Origin: Chryseobacterium nakagawai | Lineage (GTDB): Bacteria > Bacteroidota > Bacteroidia > Flavobacteriales > Weeksellaceae | Direction: 5' to 3' | Assembly: GCF_900637665.1 (NCBI RefSeq) | Contig: NZ_LR134386.1 | Coordinates: 3,526,501 to 3,590,500 of the forward strand | Length of the DNA stretch: 64,000 bases | Part shown: positions 53,710 to 61,975 of the stretch, piece by piece | Layout of the letters: the number at the start of each line of letters is the position of its first letter | Position numbering within the stretch: position 1 is the first letter of the stretch | Translations under genes and position numbers: made by a program | Notes under the pieces: generated by a model | Seen by the model: only the letters and a program-made list of their open reading frames with translations | Told to the model about the DNA's origin: nothing | Database searches by the model: none

Positions 53710-56700
53710 ATGTTTCTTAATTGCCATACTTATCACAGTTTACGTTATGGAACCATCTCTGTTGAAGACCTGGTTCAGCTGGCTGTTGATTATCAACTAA
53801 AAGTGTTGGCATTGACGGATATCAATACCGTGACCGGTATCTATCAGTTTTACAAACTTTGTCAGGAAAAAGGAATCAAACCGATTGTCGGGATGGATAT
53901 CAGGGTTGAAAATGAACAATACTACATCTGTCTTGCCAAAAACCCAAAAGGCATCGCAGAGGTCAACAGGCTTTTAACCAATTACAATTATGAAGGAATC
54001 GAGATCGCTAAAGCTAATCCAGAACTGAAAGATAGTTTTGTAATCTATCCCTTAACAAATATTCCTGAAAAACTGCTGGAACATGAATTTATCGGGATCA
54101 GGCAGGATGAGCTCAATCGGTTGTTCGATCCTGAATTGAAAGCTTTAACCCATAAAATGGTTATCCTCCATCCGGTAACCTTTAAGACGGATGAAGAATA
54201 TGAATTGCATAAGGTTCTGAGGGCAATAGCAGGCAACACTTTATTCACTAAACTCACAGAGGATGATTATTGTAAAAGCAATGAGAACTTTATCGGTAAA
54301 AGAGGACTGTTAGAGAAGTATTCCCAATATCCGGAGATCATTGAAAACACAAAATATATTGTTGATGAATGCAGTTTTGACTTTGACTTTAAAACACCCA
54401 AAAACAAAAAATATTATACCGAAAATAAGGAAAATGATTTTAAATTATTGAAAAAACTGGCTTATGAGGGCCTAGACAAAAGATATCCTGATGATAACGT
54501 ACAGGCAAAGGCAAGAGTGGATAAAGAACTGGCAGTGATCGATCAACTTAATTTCTGTGGCTATTTTTTGATCACCTGGGATATTGTCCAGTACAGCAAC
54601 CGGATGGACTTTATGCATGTTGGTCGTGGCAGCGGTGCCAATTCCATTGTGAGCTACTGCATCGGGATCACGGACATATGCCCATTGGAACTTGACCTTT
54701 ATTTTGAAAGGTTTTTAAATCTTAACAGGAAGACACCTCCGGACTTTGATCTGGATTGGAGTTGGAAGAATAGGGATACTATTTTGGAATATATCTTTAA
54801 AAAATATGGAAAAAACCATGTAGCCTTTTGCGGGACCAATGTTGAATTTAAAAGCAGATCGAGATTCAGGGAATTGGGGAAAGTTTTCGGGCTGCCCAAA
54901 GAAGAACTGGATTTACTTTCCAAAAAACCAAAAGACCAGCACGATCAGAATTCCATCGTTCAGGAAATTTATAAATATGAAAAACTATTGGTCGGCTTTC
55001 CCAATCAGAGAAGCATGCATTCCTGCGGCATCCTTATATCCGAGGATCCGATCACCAATTACTCTGCTTTGGAGTTTCCTCCAAAGGAATTCCCTATCGT
55101 GCAGTTCGATATGCATACGGCTGAAGATATCGGACTGGAAAAGTTTGACATTCTGTCTCAGAGAGGATTGGGAACCATCAAAGATACGGTCAAACTGATC
55201 GAAGAAAAAAGAGGGATTATTGTTGACATTGAAGATACAAGGATTTCCAAAGGTGAGACCAAGTGCAATGAATTCCTGAGCATTGGAAAGACCATCGGAT
55301 GCTTTTACATAGAATCCCCAGCGATGCGGGGTTTATTGAGAAGACTGAAATGTGATAATTATAAAGTCCTGGTAGCCGCCTCATCTATCATCCGACCCGG
55401 TGTAGCACAGAGTGGTATGATGCGGGAATATATATTCCGGCATAACCATCCTGATCAATTTGAATATTTTCACGAGGTCTTTGAAAAAGAATTGGGTGAA
55501 ACCTATGGTATTATGGTGTATCAGGAGGACGTGATAAAAATCGCACTTCATTTTGGGGGTGTTTCTGCGGAAAATGGGGATGTACTAAGAAGAGCCATGA
55601 GCGGCAAGGGCCGTTCATTATCCGCCCTGCAAAAATTAAAAGATGATTTTTTTGAATCGTGCAAGAAAAAGGGTCATCCTGAAAAATTGTCCCAAGAAGT
55701 GTATCGCCAGATCGAATCCTTTGCAGGATACTCATTCTGTAAAGCCCACTCGGCTTCCTATGCGGTGGAAAGTTATCAGAGTCTTTATCTGAAAGCCTAC
55801 TACCCTATTGAATTTATGGTTTCTGCCATCAACAACGGCGGTGGATTTTATAGAACGGAAGTTTATGTGCACGAAGCTAAAATGGCAGGAGCGACCATTC
55901 ATAATCCTTGTGTCAACCTCAGTGAATTCCAGACGACGGTCTATGGAACAGAAGTATACCTAGGCCTGATGCACATCGAAAAATTAGAGGCTACGGTCAA
56001 GCAGTTCATTCCTGAAGAAAGAAAAAACAATCGAGACTATAAGTCGCTTGAAGATTTTGTGAAAAGAGTTTCTATAGGCATCGAAACATTACAGACTCTT
56101 ATTTTCATCGGAGCTTTCAGATTCACAGGAAAACAAAAACATGAACTGCTGATCGAGGCCAGATTCCTGTTCTCTAAAGGTCAGTACAGAACTAAAATTA
56201 TTTCTTTATTTGACGAGCCTCAAAAGGATTATATGTTACCGGTTATTCAGAGAGACCGGTTTGAAGATGCTTTTGATGAAATTGAGATATTGGGCTTTCC
56301 CGTCTCCTTTTCTATATTTGATCTGCTGAAAACAAGATACAGGGGTCACGTTTTAGTAAAGGATCTTTTAAAATATCATAAAAGACAAGTCAAGATGCTG
56401 GCGTATCTGATATCAAGAAAGCATGTGCCTATCAAAAAGAAAGATCATCCCGGCAAGAAAGACGACATGTACTTCGGGACCTGGATCGATGCTGATGGTC
56501 AGTATTTTGACACAGCTCATTTTCCGGATAGTCTTAGAAAATTTCCTTTCAAAGAAGGGGGAATTTATTTGTTGCTCGGAACGGTTGAGGTCGATTACCA
56601 TTTTCCTACGGTCACCATTACCAAGATGGCAAAGATGCCGATCATTGCCGACCCCCGATATTCCATGGATGAGGAAAAATCTCAGGCAATTGAAAGGAGC

Positions 56701-56784
56701 CTTAGGGAAGACGTGAGTATGACCTCCCGTAAACCTTATCCGCAGGAATTCGAGATAGGATTGCCGAGAACCAAGATGAACTGA
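53710..56784 (+). CDS. DnaE-type DNA polymerase III alpha subunit (SOS cassette, DnaE2-like)
   Basis: C-family polymerase of 1024 aa. PHP domain start HTYHSLRYGTIS with LALTDINTVTG, then polymerase motifs including HVGRGSGANSIVSYC and PPDFDLDWSW (catalytic Asp pair), HSASYAVESYQSLYLKAYYP, helix-hairpin-helix region and a C-terminal OB-fold region. Shorter than replicative DnaE (about 1,160) and lacking a tau-binding tail, as in DnaE2 error-prone types. It follows the Y-family polymerase in one operon. Confidence 0.88.
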   Translation: MFLNCHTYHSLRYGTISVEDLVQLAVDYQLKVLALTDINTVTGIYQFYKLCQEKGIKPIVGMDIRVENEQYYICLAKNPKGIAEVNRLLTNYNYEGIEIAKANPELKDSFVIYPLTNIPEKLLEHEFIGIRQDELNRLFDPELKALTHKMVILHPVTFKTDEEYELHKVLRAIAGNTLFTKLTEDDYCKSNENFIGKRGLLEKYSQYPEIIENTKYIVDECSFDFDFKTPKNKKYYTENKENDFKLLKKLAYEGLDKRYPDDNVQAKARVDKELAVIDQLNFCGYFLITWDIVQYSNRMDFMHVGRGSGANSIVSYCIGITDICPLELDLYFERFLNLNRKTPPDFDLDWSWKNRDTILEYIFKKYGKNHVAFCGTNVEFKSRSRFRELGKVFGLPKEELDLLSKKPKDQHDQNSIVQEIYKYEKLLVGFPNQRSMHSCGILISEDPITNYSALEFPPKEFPIVQFDMHTAEDIGLEKFDILSQRGLGTIKDTVKLIEEKRGIIVDIEDTRISKGETKCNEFLSIGKTIGCFYIESPAMRGLLRRLKCDNYKVLVAASSIIRPGVAQSGMMREYIFRHNHPDQFEYFHEVFEKELGETYGIMVYQEDVIKIALHFGGVSAENGDVLRRAMSGKGRSLSALQKLKDDFFESCKKKGHPEKLSQEVYRQIESFAGYSFCKAHSASYAVESYQSLYLKAYYPIEFMVSAINNGGGFYRTEVYVHEAKMAGATIHNPCVNLSEFQTTVYGTEVYLGLMHIEKLEATVKQFIPEERKNNRDYKSLEDFVKRVSIGIETLQTLIFIGAFRFTGKQKHELLIEARFLFSKGQYRTKIISLFDEPQKDYMLPVIQRDRFEDAFDEIEILGFPVSFSIFDLLKTRYRGHVLVKDLLKYHKRQVKMLAYLISRKHVPIKKKDHPGKKDDMYFGTWIDADGQYFDTAHFPDSLRKFPFKEGGIYLLLGTVEVDYHFPTVTITKMAKMPIIADPRYSMDEEKSQAIERSLREDVSMTSRKPYPQEFEIGLPRTKMN

Positions 56785-56843
56785 TCCTTTATACCCATTT
56801 ACTTCAAGTGATTAATATCAGTTCATTACTAATTTTCAAATTG

Positions 56844-56851
56844 TATATTTG
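56844..56851 (+). promoter_or_regulatory. Promoter -7 element before the CNGKC small-protein gene
   Basis: TATATTTG matches TAnnTTTG and lies 13 bp upstream of the TTG start of the following (broken) gene. No -33 TTG box is clear. Confidence 0.45.
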
Positions 56852-56864
56852 CGAAGATTAGATT

Positions 56865-57189
56865 TTGAAATATCTTATTTCCATATTTATTATTTTCACG
56901 ATTGCAATACGACCGATATTGCCGTTGGTTAATTAAAGCAAAGCCGGAAATAATGTGTAATGGTAAATGTTATGTTTCCAAACAACTTGCAAGATCCAAT
57001 CAGGAACAGTCGACCCAAAACTCTCAAAAGATTACTGCTCCGACAATCGATGTCTTCCTGACGACAGAAGAATTTAAATTTTTTGTCTCAGACATTAGTT
57101 TCGCTCATTCTCATTCTATCAGTACGTTCTGTACCGATTTTTACAACTCCATACTTTATACAAACATATTTCATCCGCCCCTGGCTTAA
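56865..57189 (+). pseudogene. CNGKC-type small membrane/secreted protein gene, apparently broken
   Basis: From TTG at 56865 the frame reads MKYLISIFIIFTIAIRPILP (first codon TTG) to LVN and a stop at 56934. In the next frame CNGKCYVSKQLARSNQEQ runs on to 57189 (WLIKAKPEIMCNGKCY...). I recall a Bacteroidota family of about 100 aa with a hydrophobic start, a Y-x-x-N-Y/K-x-Y-I-x-x-x-L-C stretch, KPxxxCNGKC and a Lys/Gln-rich helix. Here the linking stretch (about 15 residues) seems deleted with a frameshift. A TTG start at 56902 could still express a 95-aa tail. Confidence 0.5.
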
Positions 57190-57238
57190 TTGATACTTCC
57201 TCTTAAGAAGATAAAACCTATTAATTAGTCATCAAGCA

Positions 57239-57505
57239 ATGAAATTAAAATCAACAGCAGCATCCTTTTTTGTGATGTTTGCAAGTCTTGTGTATGCACA
57301 GCAGACTGGTAGAGACCAGAAGCAAATCTCAAAAAAAGCGGATCTCCGAAAAGTAAAGGTTATCAATACTTATGATCCGGTATGCAAAATGAAAAGCGAG
57401 GATCAGATTTCCGATACGGCGCTTTACAGGAAAAGGATCTACGGATTCTGCAGCTCGCATTGCAAAGACAGGTTCAAACAAAATCCGGAAAAATATTTAA
57501 AATAG
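57239..57505 (+). CDS. Secreted YHS-domain protein
   Basis: Protein of 88 aa. Signal peptide (to about 20, ending VYAQQ), then YHS-domain residues DPVCKMK (Cys), FCSSHCKDRFKQNPEKYL (Cys-x-x-x-Cys, typical of the domain). YHS proteins bind metal, often copper. It stands next to a CNGKC-type gene and upstream of MbnP-type genes, so it may belong to the copper locus. Confidence 0.85.
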   Translation: MKLKSTAASFFVMFASLVYAQQTGRDQKQISKKADLRKVKVINTYDPVCKMKSEDQISDTALYRKRIYGFCSSHCKDRFKQNPEKYLK

Positions 57506-57847
57506 CGTTTTCTTTTTAAACAAAGGAAATGATATTTCTATGGGAAAGATCTTACCTGTTTCTGGAGAAGAGATAGTTCTTGTAATGTTATGACAGAAAA
57601 TTATTATATCAAACTGTCTTTTATTTTGTCTGAAGCTTTTACAGGAAAAATGCAACTTGTTTTTCCAGATTAGTAACAGCCTTTTTCCAAGATCTTTTTG
57701 TCAAGCCATATCTTTTCCTAAAAAACTGAGGATGGACGGTCACATCATGTGTTTCCAAAAAGTCCGATGCACCGCTCCCCTCTTTATCACAATAAATAAT
57801 TTAAAATCTTAATCTATAAAACAAAGAAAATTTACAAATTCTTATCA
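57506..57847. other. Intergenic region without a supported feature
   Basis: Between the YHS gene and the MbnP gene I see no reading frame of use, no hairpin with a T-run and no clear TAnnTTTG element. AT-rich sequence precedes the MbnP start. Confidence 0.5.
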
Positions 57848-58651
57848 ATGGCCTTTTTTGTAATGACCTTACTGACTGTTTCATCTTGTAGAAACAATGA
57901 TGATGACGAAGTTCAGGACTCAACGCCTGGAAAACTACAGGTAAAGTTCGAAAATGGGTTCAACAATCTGGGTGGCATTGTTATTAATCAGACGACACAG
58001 ACCTCTTCAAACGGACAAAAACACCAGTTTTCTACACTTAAATACGTGATCAGCAACATCGTATTGATCGATGAGAACGGCGGTGAGTTCAAATACAACT
58101 ACAACAATCCTGACAAATTGGCATTTATCATCGATCAGGCCGAGGCACTTGCAGGGATCAACTACATCAACCTTACCGAAATTCCAAAGAACAATTACAA
58201 AAAAATCAGAATTGGATTGGGGATCAGTCAAAACGCTTATCTGATCGGACAGGACGGACAGGGAATTTTCTGGCAAAAAGCCAAGACAGCTGGTATGGCG
58301 TGGTCTTGGGCTGCAGGCTATATCTTTACGAAGTTGGAAGGTAAATACGGATCTTTAAAAGCTGATACGGAATTTATGAACCACTGTGGAAATATGGGTG
58401 ATACAACGGCCAATGGGACTGCTGACCTTTACAGGGAGGTGACCTTGGATCTTCCGACCACTGCAAGAGTAAGCAAGGACATTACGCCTTCGATCCATAT
58501 CCTTGCTGACTTAAATCAATATTTAAGCGGACAGACAGCATTGACTTTAGATAATACCAATAATATGGCGATGGGTTCTAACCAGCATTTGGTTAATGTA
58601 ACCAACAACCTGACAAAAATGTTTAAAGTAGACCACGTTCACAATGATTAA
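57848..58651 (+). CDS. MbnP-family copper-binding lipoprotein
   Basis: Protein of 267 aa. A short signal/lipobox VSSC (about C14) then a beta-sandwich MbnP-type domain: KLQVKFENGFNNLGGI, FSTLKYVISNIVLIDENG and IRIGLGISQNAYL. It carries the Trp-rich GIFWQKAKTAGMAWSWAAGY, where MbnH-modified Trp would lie in characterised MbnP, and a His-rich end (DHVHND). No better upstream start exists, so the signal peptide is short. It overlaps the next gene by 8 bp. Confidence 0.8.
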   Translation: MAFFVMTLLTVSSCRNNDDDEVQDSTPGKLQVKFENGFNNLGGIVINQTTQTSSNGQKHQFSTLKYVISNIVLIDENGGEFKYNYNNPDKLAFIIDQAEALAGINYINLTEIPKNNYKKIRIGLGISQNAYLIGQDGQGIFWQKAKTAGMAWSWAAGYIFTKLEGKYGSLKADTEFMNHCGNMGDTTANGTADLYREVTLDLPTTARVSKDITPSIHILADLNQYLSGQTALTLDNTNNMAMGSNQHLVNVTNNLTKMFKVDHVHND

Positions 58652-59720
58652 ACATTGTTATCAATCCAAAAGAGAGCAAACAGGCTCTCTTTTGATTTTT
58701 CTTTTTTTGCTATTGGCAATTCTAAATTCCTGTTCAGATGAATACGAAGGAATTCCCATTGATAAAGACGAAGCGTATGATCTGGAAAAACCCAGCGGTT
58801 TTCCTGAAATGACCTTTGACATCACCGGAAATCCAATTACTGTAAACGGCGTTGCTTTAGGAAAGAAATTATTCTATGAAGGGAAACTATCCCGAAACAA
58901 TACTATATCCTGTGGATTCTGCCACATCCAGGAATATGCTTTCACCCATCACGGACATCCTGTGAGCCACGGGATAGATGATAAACTGGGGATCATAAAT
59001 GCACCGGCCATTCAGAATATGGTTTTTCTCAAAAATTTTTCTTGGGACGGAGTAAGCCATAATCTGGACGAGAGGTCGCTCGTTCCAATTACGACAGATT
59101 TCGAGATGGATAGCTCTTTACCGGAAGTGGTAGGAAAACTGAATGCAGATGCCAACTACAAAAAGATGTTCAAGGCAGCTTACGGTGACGACAATATTAC
59201 CGGGGAACGTGTGCTGAAAGCAATCTCTCAGTTTATGAGAACGATGATCTCCGCAGATTCCAAATATGACCGTCACAAAAAAGGAACAGCCAGTTTCACC
59301 AGCGAGGAATCTCAGGGAATGGCACTTTTTCAGAATAAATGCTCAAGTTGCCACAGCGGAGAACTCTTTACAGACGAAAGTTACAGGAATACAGGAATGT
59401 ATTACAACGCTCAGTACGATGACCGGGGAAGGTACCGTGTGACACTGGACTGGAACGACAATATGAAATTCAGGGTTCCGAGTCTCAGAAATGTAGAACA
59501 TACAGCACCCTATATGCACGACGGACGTTTTTACACGTTGGAAGCGGTTCTTAATTTCTATTCGGACAATGTCGAAGACCAGCCGAATCTTGATCCACTT
59601 TTAAAACAAAACGGGCACGTCGGAATCTCAATGACCAGCTTGGAAAAACAAAATATCAGCGCTTTCCTTAAAACCTTGAGCGACCAGAATTTTATAACCA
59701 ATAAAAAATTTGCAGAATAA
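58644..59720 (+). CDS. MbnH/MauG-type dihaem cytochrome c peroxidase
   Basis: Protein of 358 aa. Lipobox LNSC (about C30), two haem-binding CxxCH motifs CGFCH (about 91-95) and CSSCH (about 231-235), and YMHDGRFYTLEAVLNFY near the end. MbnH-type enzymes oxidise a Trp of MbnP to kynurenine to build its copper site. The pairing with the MbnP gene directly upstream (overlap) supports this over a plain peroxidase. Confidence 0.85.
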   Translation: MIKHCYQSKREQTGSLLIFLFLLLAILNSCSDEYEGIPIDKDEAYDLEKPSGFPEMTFDITGNPITVNGVALGKKLFYEGKLSRNNTISCGFCHIQEYAFTHHGHPVSHGIDDKLGIINAPAIQNMVFLKNFSWDGVSHNLDERSLVPITTDFEMDSSLPEVVGKLNADANYKKMFKAAYGDDNITGERVLKAISQFMRTMISADSKYDRHKKGTASFTSEESQGMALFQNKCSSCHSGELFTDESYRNTGMYYNAQYDDRGRYRVTLDWNDNMKFRVPSLRNVEHTAPYMHDGRFYTLEAVLNFYSDNVEDQPNLDPLLKQNGHVGISMTSLEKQNISAFLKTLSDQNFITNKKFAE

Positions 59721-60676
59721 TGAAGAAATTCATTTTAATTATATTTTCAGTTATTAATATTTCCATTTTAGCGGCTGAAAAAGACAGTCTTTACATTCCA
59801 AGATATGAATCTCAGGCTTACACCTCTTTAAAAACTCAGGAATTCTTCTGTGACGCTTGCGGATGTGCTGCCGGAAACGGATCTTCAGGTTTTGAATCTT
59901 TATTGAATCCTCAGTTCATCGGCATCAAATATTTTGCACAGCATTATAAAGCGAAAGAAAACCTTTTCACGAATGATCTGACCCAGGACCAGTATTTTAA
60001 TACGATCCAGATCTGGGGGAAAATTCCGGTTACCAATAAATTGAGCGTATATGCGAGCCTCCCATTTAATTTCCACGAGAAGAAAACCCTTCAAGGTGAT
60101 ATCAAAGTAAGTGGCATCGGTGATGCCAGCTTAATGGGAATCTATGAACTGATGAAATCAAAAAACACTTTCCATCAGCTCAATGGTGGGATCGGTGTAA
60201 AGATCCCATTAGGTAAATTTGATGAAAAAGGGATCACAGGCGTCAATCCAAGTTTTCAGCTGGGAACAGGAAGTTGGGATTATCAGATGGCTTTAAGCTA
60301 CAAATATCAGAAAAGCCTGTTTGCGTTACTGGTCAATACAGATTATACCCTTAAAACAGAGAACAAGAAGCATTATCAGTTCGGAAACCAGTGGAATTAT
60401 GTGGTCACAGGATTCCACAGGATCTGGAAAAATGAAAACAGCAATATTTCAGGAAAACTGGGGCTACAGGGTGAGGTCTATGACTGGAACAAACAATTTG
60501 GAGAGGTTATGCCTCGAACGGCCGGAAGTGCACTATACGGGAAGCTGGGATTTGAGGCGTCCTACAAGAAATTCAGTTTGGGAAGCGAATTGATGTTGCC
60601 CGCTTATACCAATCTGGCAAGTGGAGATATTGAAGCGAGATCAAGATTCAGTTTGTTTGTGAACTTTGGTTTATGA
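59720..60676 (+). CDS. Outer-membrane protein of the MbnP/MbnH operon
   Basis: Protein of 318 aa. Signal peptide (to about 18), then a Cys-rich FFCDACGCAAGNGSSG (about 42-57) and a beta-barrel-like repeat of aromatic strands ending FSLFVNFGL with terminal aromatic. It resembles the 'transporter' family proteins that accompany MbnP genes. Its start overlaps the cytochrome stop by one base. Probably an outer-membrane metal-uptake or efflux pore; direction unknown. Confidence 0.7.
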   Translation: MKKFILIIFSVINISILAAEKDSLYIPRYESQAYTSLKTQEFFCDACGCAAGNGSSGFESLLNPQFIGIKYFAQHYKAKENLFTNDLTQDQYFNTIQIWGKIPVTNKLSVYASLPFNFHEKKTLQGDIKVSGIGDASLMGIYELMKSKNTFHQLNGGIGVKIPLGKFDEKGITGVNPSFQLGTGSWDYQMALSYKYQKSLFALLVNTDYTLKTENKKHYQFGNQWNYVVTGFHRIWKNENSNISGKLGLQGEVYDWNKQFGEVMPRTAGSALYGKLGFEASYKKFSLGSELMLPAYTNLASGDIEARSRFSLFVNFGL

Positions 60677-60811
60677 TCCAACTATGAAAACATTTATATA
60701 AATGTATCTTGCCATTTTTAATTGATAGAGTCAGGTTCTTAACTGTTTTAGTTTTGCGTTGACAAAAATCAGTACTTTTGAAACGATAGAATTTGAAGAC
60801 ACTCTAAATAA

Positions 60812-60838
60812 TAAACCCTGCACTAAATGCAGGGTTTA
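60812..60838. terminator. Strong hairpin before the histone-like gene
   Basis: TAAACCCTGC-ACTAAAT-GCAGGGTTTA is a perfect 10-bp stem. It lies between the convergent outer-membrane protein gene and the minus-strand histone-like gene and can stop transcription from both. Confidence 0.75.
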
Positions 60839-60852
60839 AACTTTAACAGAAT

Positions 60853-61029
60853 TTATTTCTTTGATTCTTCAACAGAAACTTTTCTGAAATCCTTGAACAG
60901 TTTGCTTAACTCTAAAGCTGATTTCCTTGCTCTTGTTCCCGCTGCCTTGTTTCCTTTTTCAGATTGCTGGCTGGCTTCATTTGAAAATGCTTCAAACTCT
61001 GCATTGATCTTTTCGATAAGTTCTTTCAT
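60853..61029 (-). CDS. Histone H1-like small protein
   Basis: Protein of 58 aa, MKELIEKINAEFEAFSNEA then QSEKGNKAAGTRARKSALEL and KLFKDFRKVSVEESKK. This Lys/Ala-rich pattern matches the conserved Bacteroidota 'histone H1' family, a nucleoid-associated protein. The ATG at 61029 and a stop at 60853 fit perfectly. It is too short to be caught by most size filters. Confidence 0.85.
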   Translation of the reverse strand: MKELIEKINAEFEAFSNEASQQSEKGNKAAGTRARKSALELSKLFKDFRKVSVEESKK

Positions 61030-61174
61030 AACGTAATGATAAAAATTAAATTGAATGGCAAATATAATAGTTTATACACTCACTCCCCTATCGATACAAT
61101 AAAATCAACTTCATCAAATTTCAAAGAGATTTCATTTCGACGTTTAGCAAATATTAAATTCTGTATTTAAAACT

Positions 61175-61864
61175 TTAATTTTTATTTTGATTTCGATGTG
61201 AAATAATGATCATTATTACCATCAGAATTAAAGATACCAAGCTTGCATTAAAGGTACCGAGGTTTAAACCACCCTTAGATATGGATTTTGTCAGAAAATC
61301 ACCGAAAGTTGCTCCGAATGGTCTTGTAAAAATAAATGCAATCCAAAATAATACAATACGGTTGATCTTTGCGAAATAGTGAAGAAGGACTACCATAAGT
61401 ACGACAGCTCCTGTGATAACAGCCCCGACCCAATAACTAAAACCTAAATTATCACTGATAAAATCTCCAAAAGCTGTTCCCAAACTGTTGGAGAAAAGAA
61501 TAGCAACCCAATAATAGATTTCTTTATTGATTTCGAAAACAGGATATACTTCGAGATTTTTATACTTTTTATACCATAAAAGAAGGGTCATTATTAGACC
61601 GCCTCCCAAAATCAAGCTGCCCAACAGATAACCTGCCTTCAATGTTCTGTCTATATAATCCGAGATCTCAGTTCCCAATGTTGTCGTAGCAATGATAACA
61701 ATCCAGTAAATAAAAGGAATATACCTTTTTACATTCAACTGAACGGAAATGCTGATTAGAAAAAGTAACACCGTAATCGCAATTCCCACGGTGTAACCGA
61801 GGTTGAGTGTCATGGAAATAAAATCGCCCAAAGTTTTCCCTAAAGTAGTTGCCACAATTTTCAT
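61175..61864 (-). CDS. COG4705-like multi-pass membrane protein, start uncertain
   Basis: Protein of 229 aa with about eight membrane helices and four repeats of a LGTxxGDF/ISD motif (TLGKTLGDFIS, TLGTEISDYID, SLGTAFGDFIS, PFGATFGDFLT), the internal-repeat pattern of COG4705 proteins. Just upstream a frame MMKYLTSSIGNHPFWL would join it if one base (the G after ATGATGAAA) were absent, so either a frameshift has occurred or translation starts at the given ATG. Function unknown. Confidence 0.7.
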   Translation of the reverse strand: MKIVATTLGKTLGDFISMTLNLGYTVGIAITVLLFLISISVQLNVKRYIPFIYWIVIIATTTLGTEISDYIDRTLKAGYLLGSLILGGGLIMTLLLWYKKYKNLEVYPVFEINKEIYYWVAILFSNSLGTAFGDFISDNLGFSYWVGAVITGAVVLMVVLLHYFAKINRIVLFWIAFIFTRPFGATFGDFLTKSISKGGLNLGTFNASLVSLILMVIMIIISHRNQNKN

Positions 61865-61975
61865 CAGCCAAAAAGGATGGTTACCGATGCTACTTGTTAA
61901 GTACTTTCATCATTTTTTCTTCAAAGTTGAGATCCCAGTTTGAAGAAATTTAGAATTTCATTCTTTTTACAGAAT

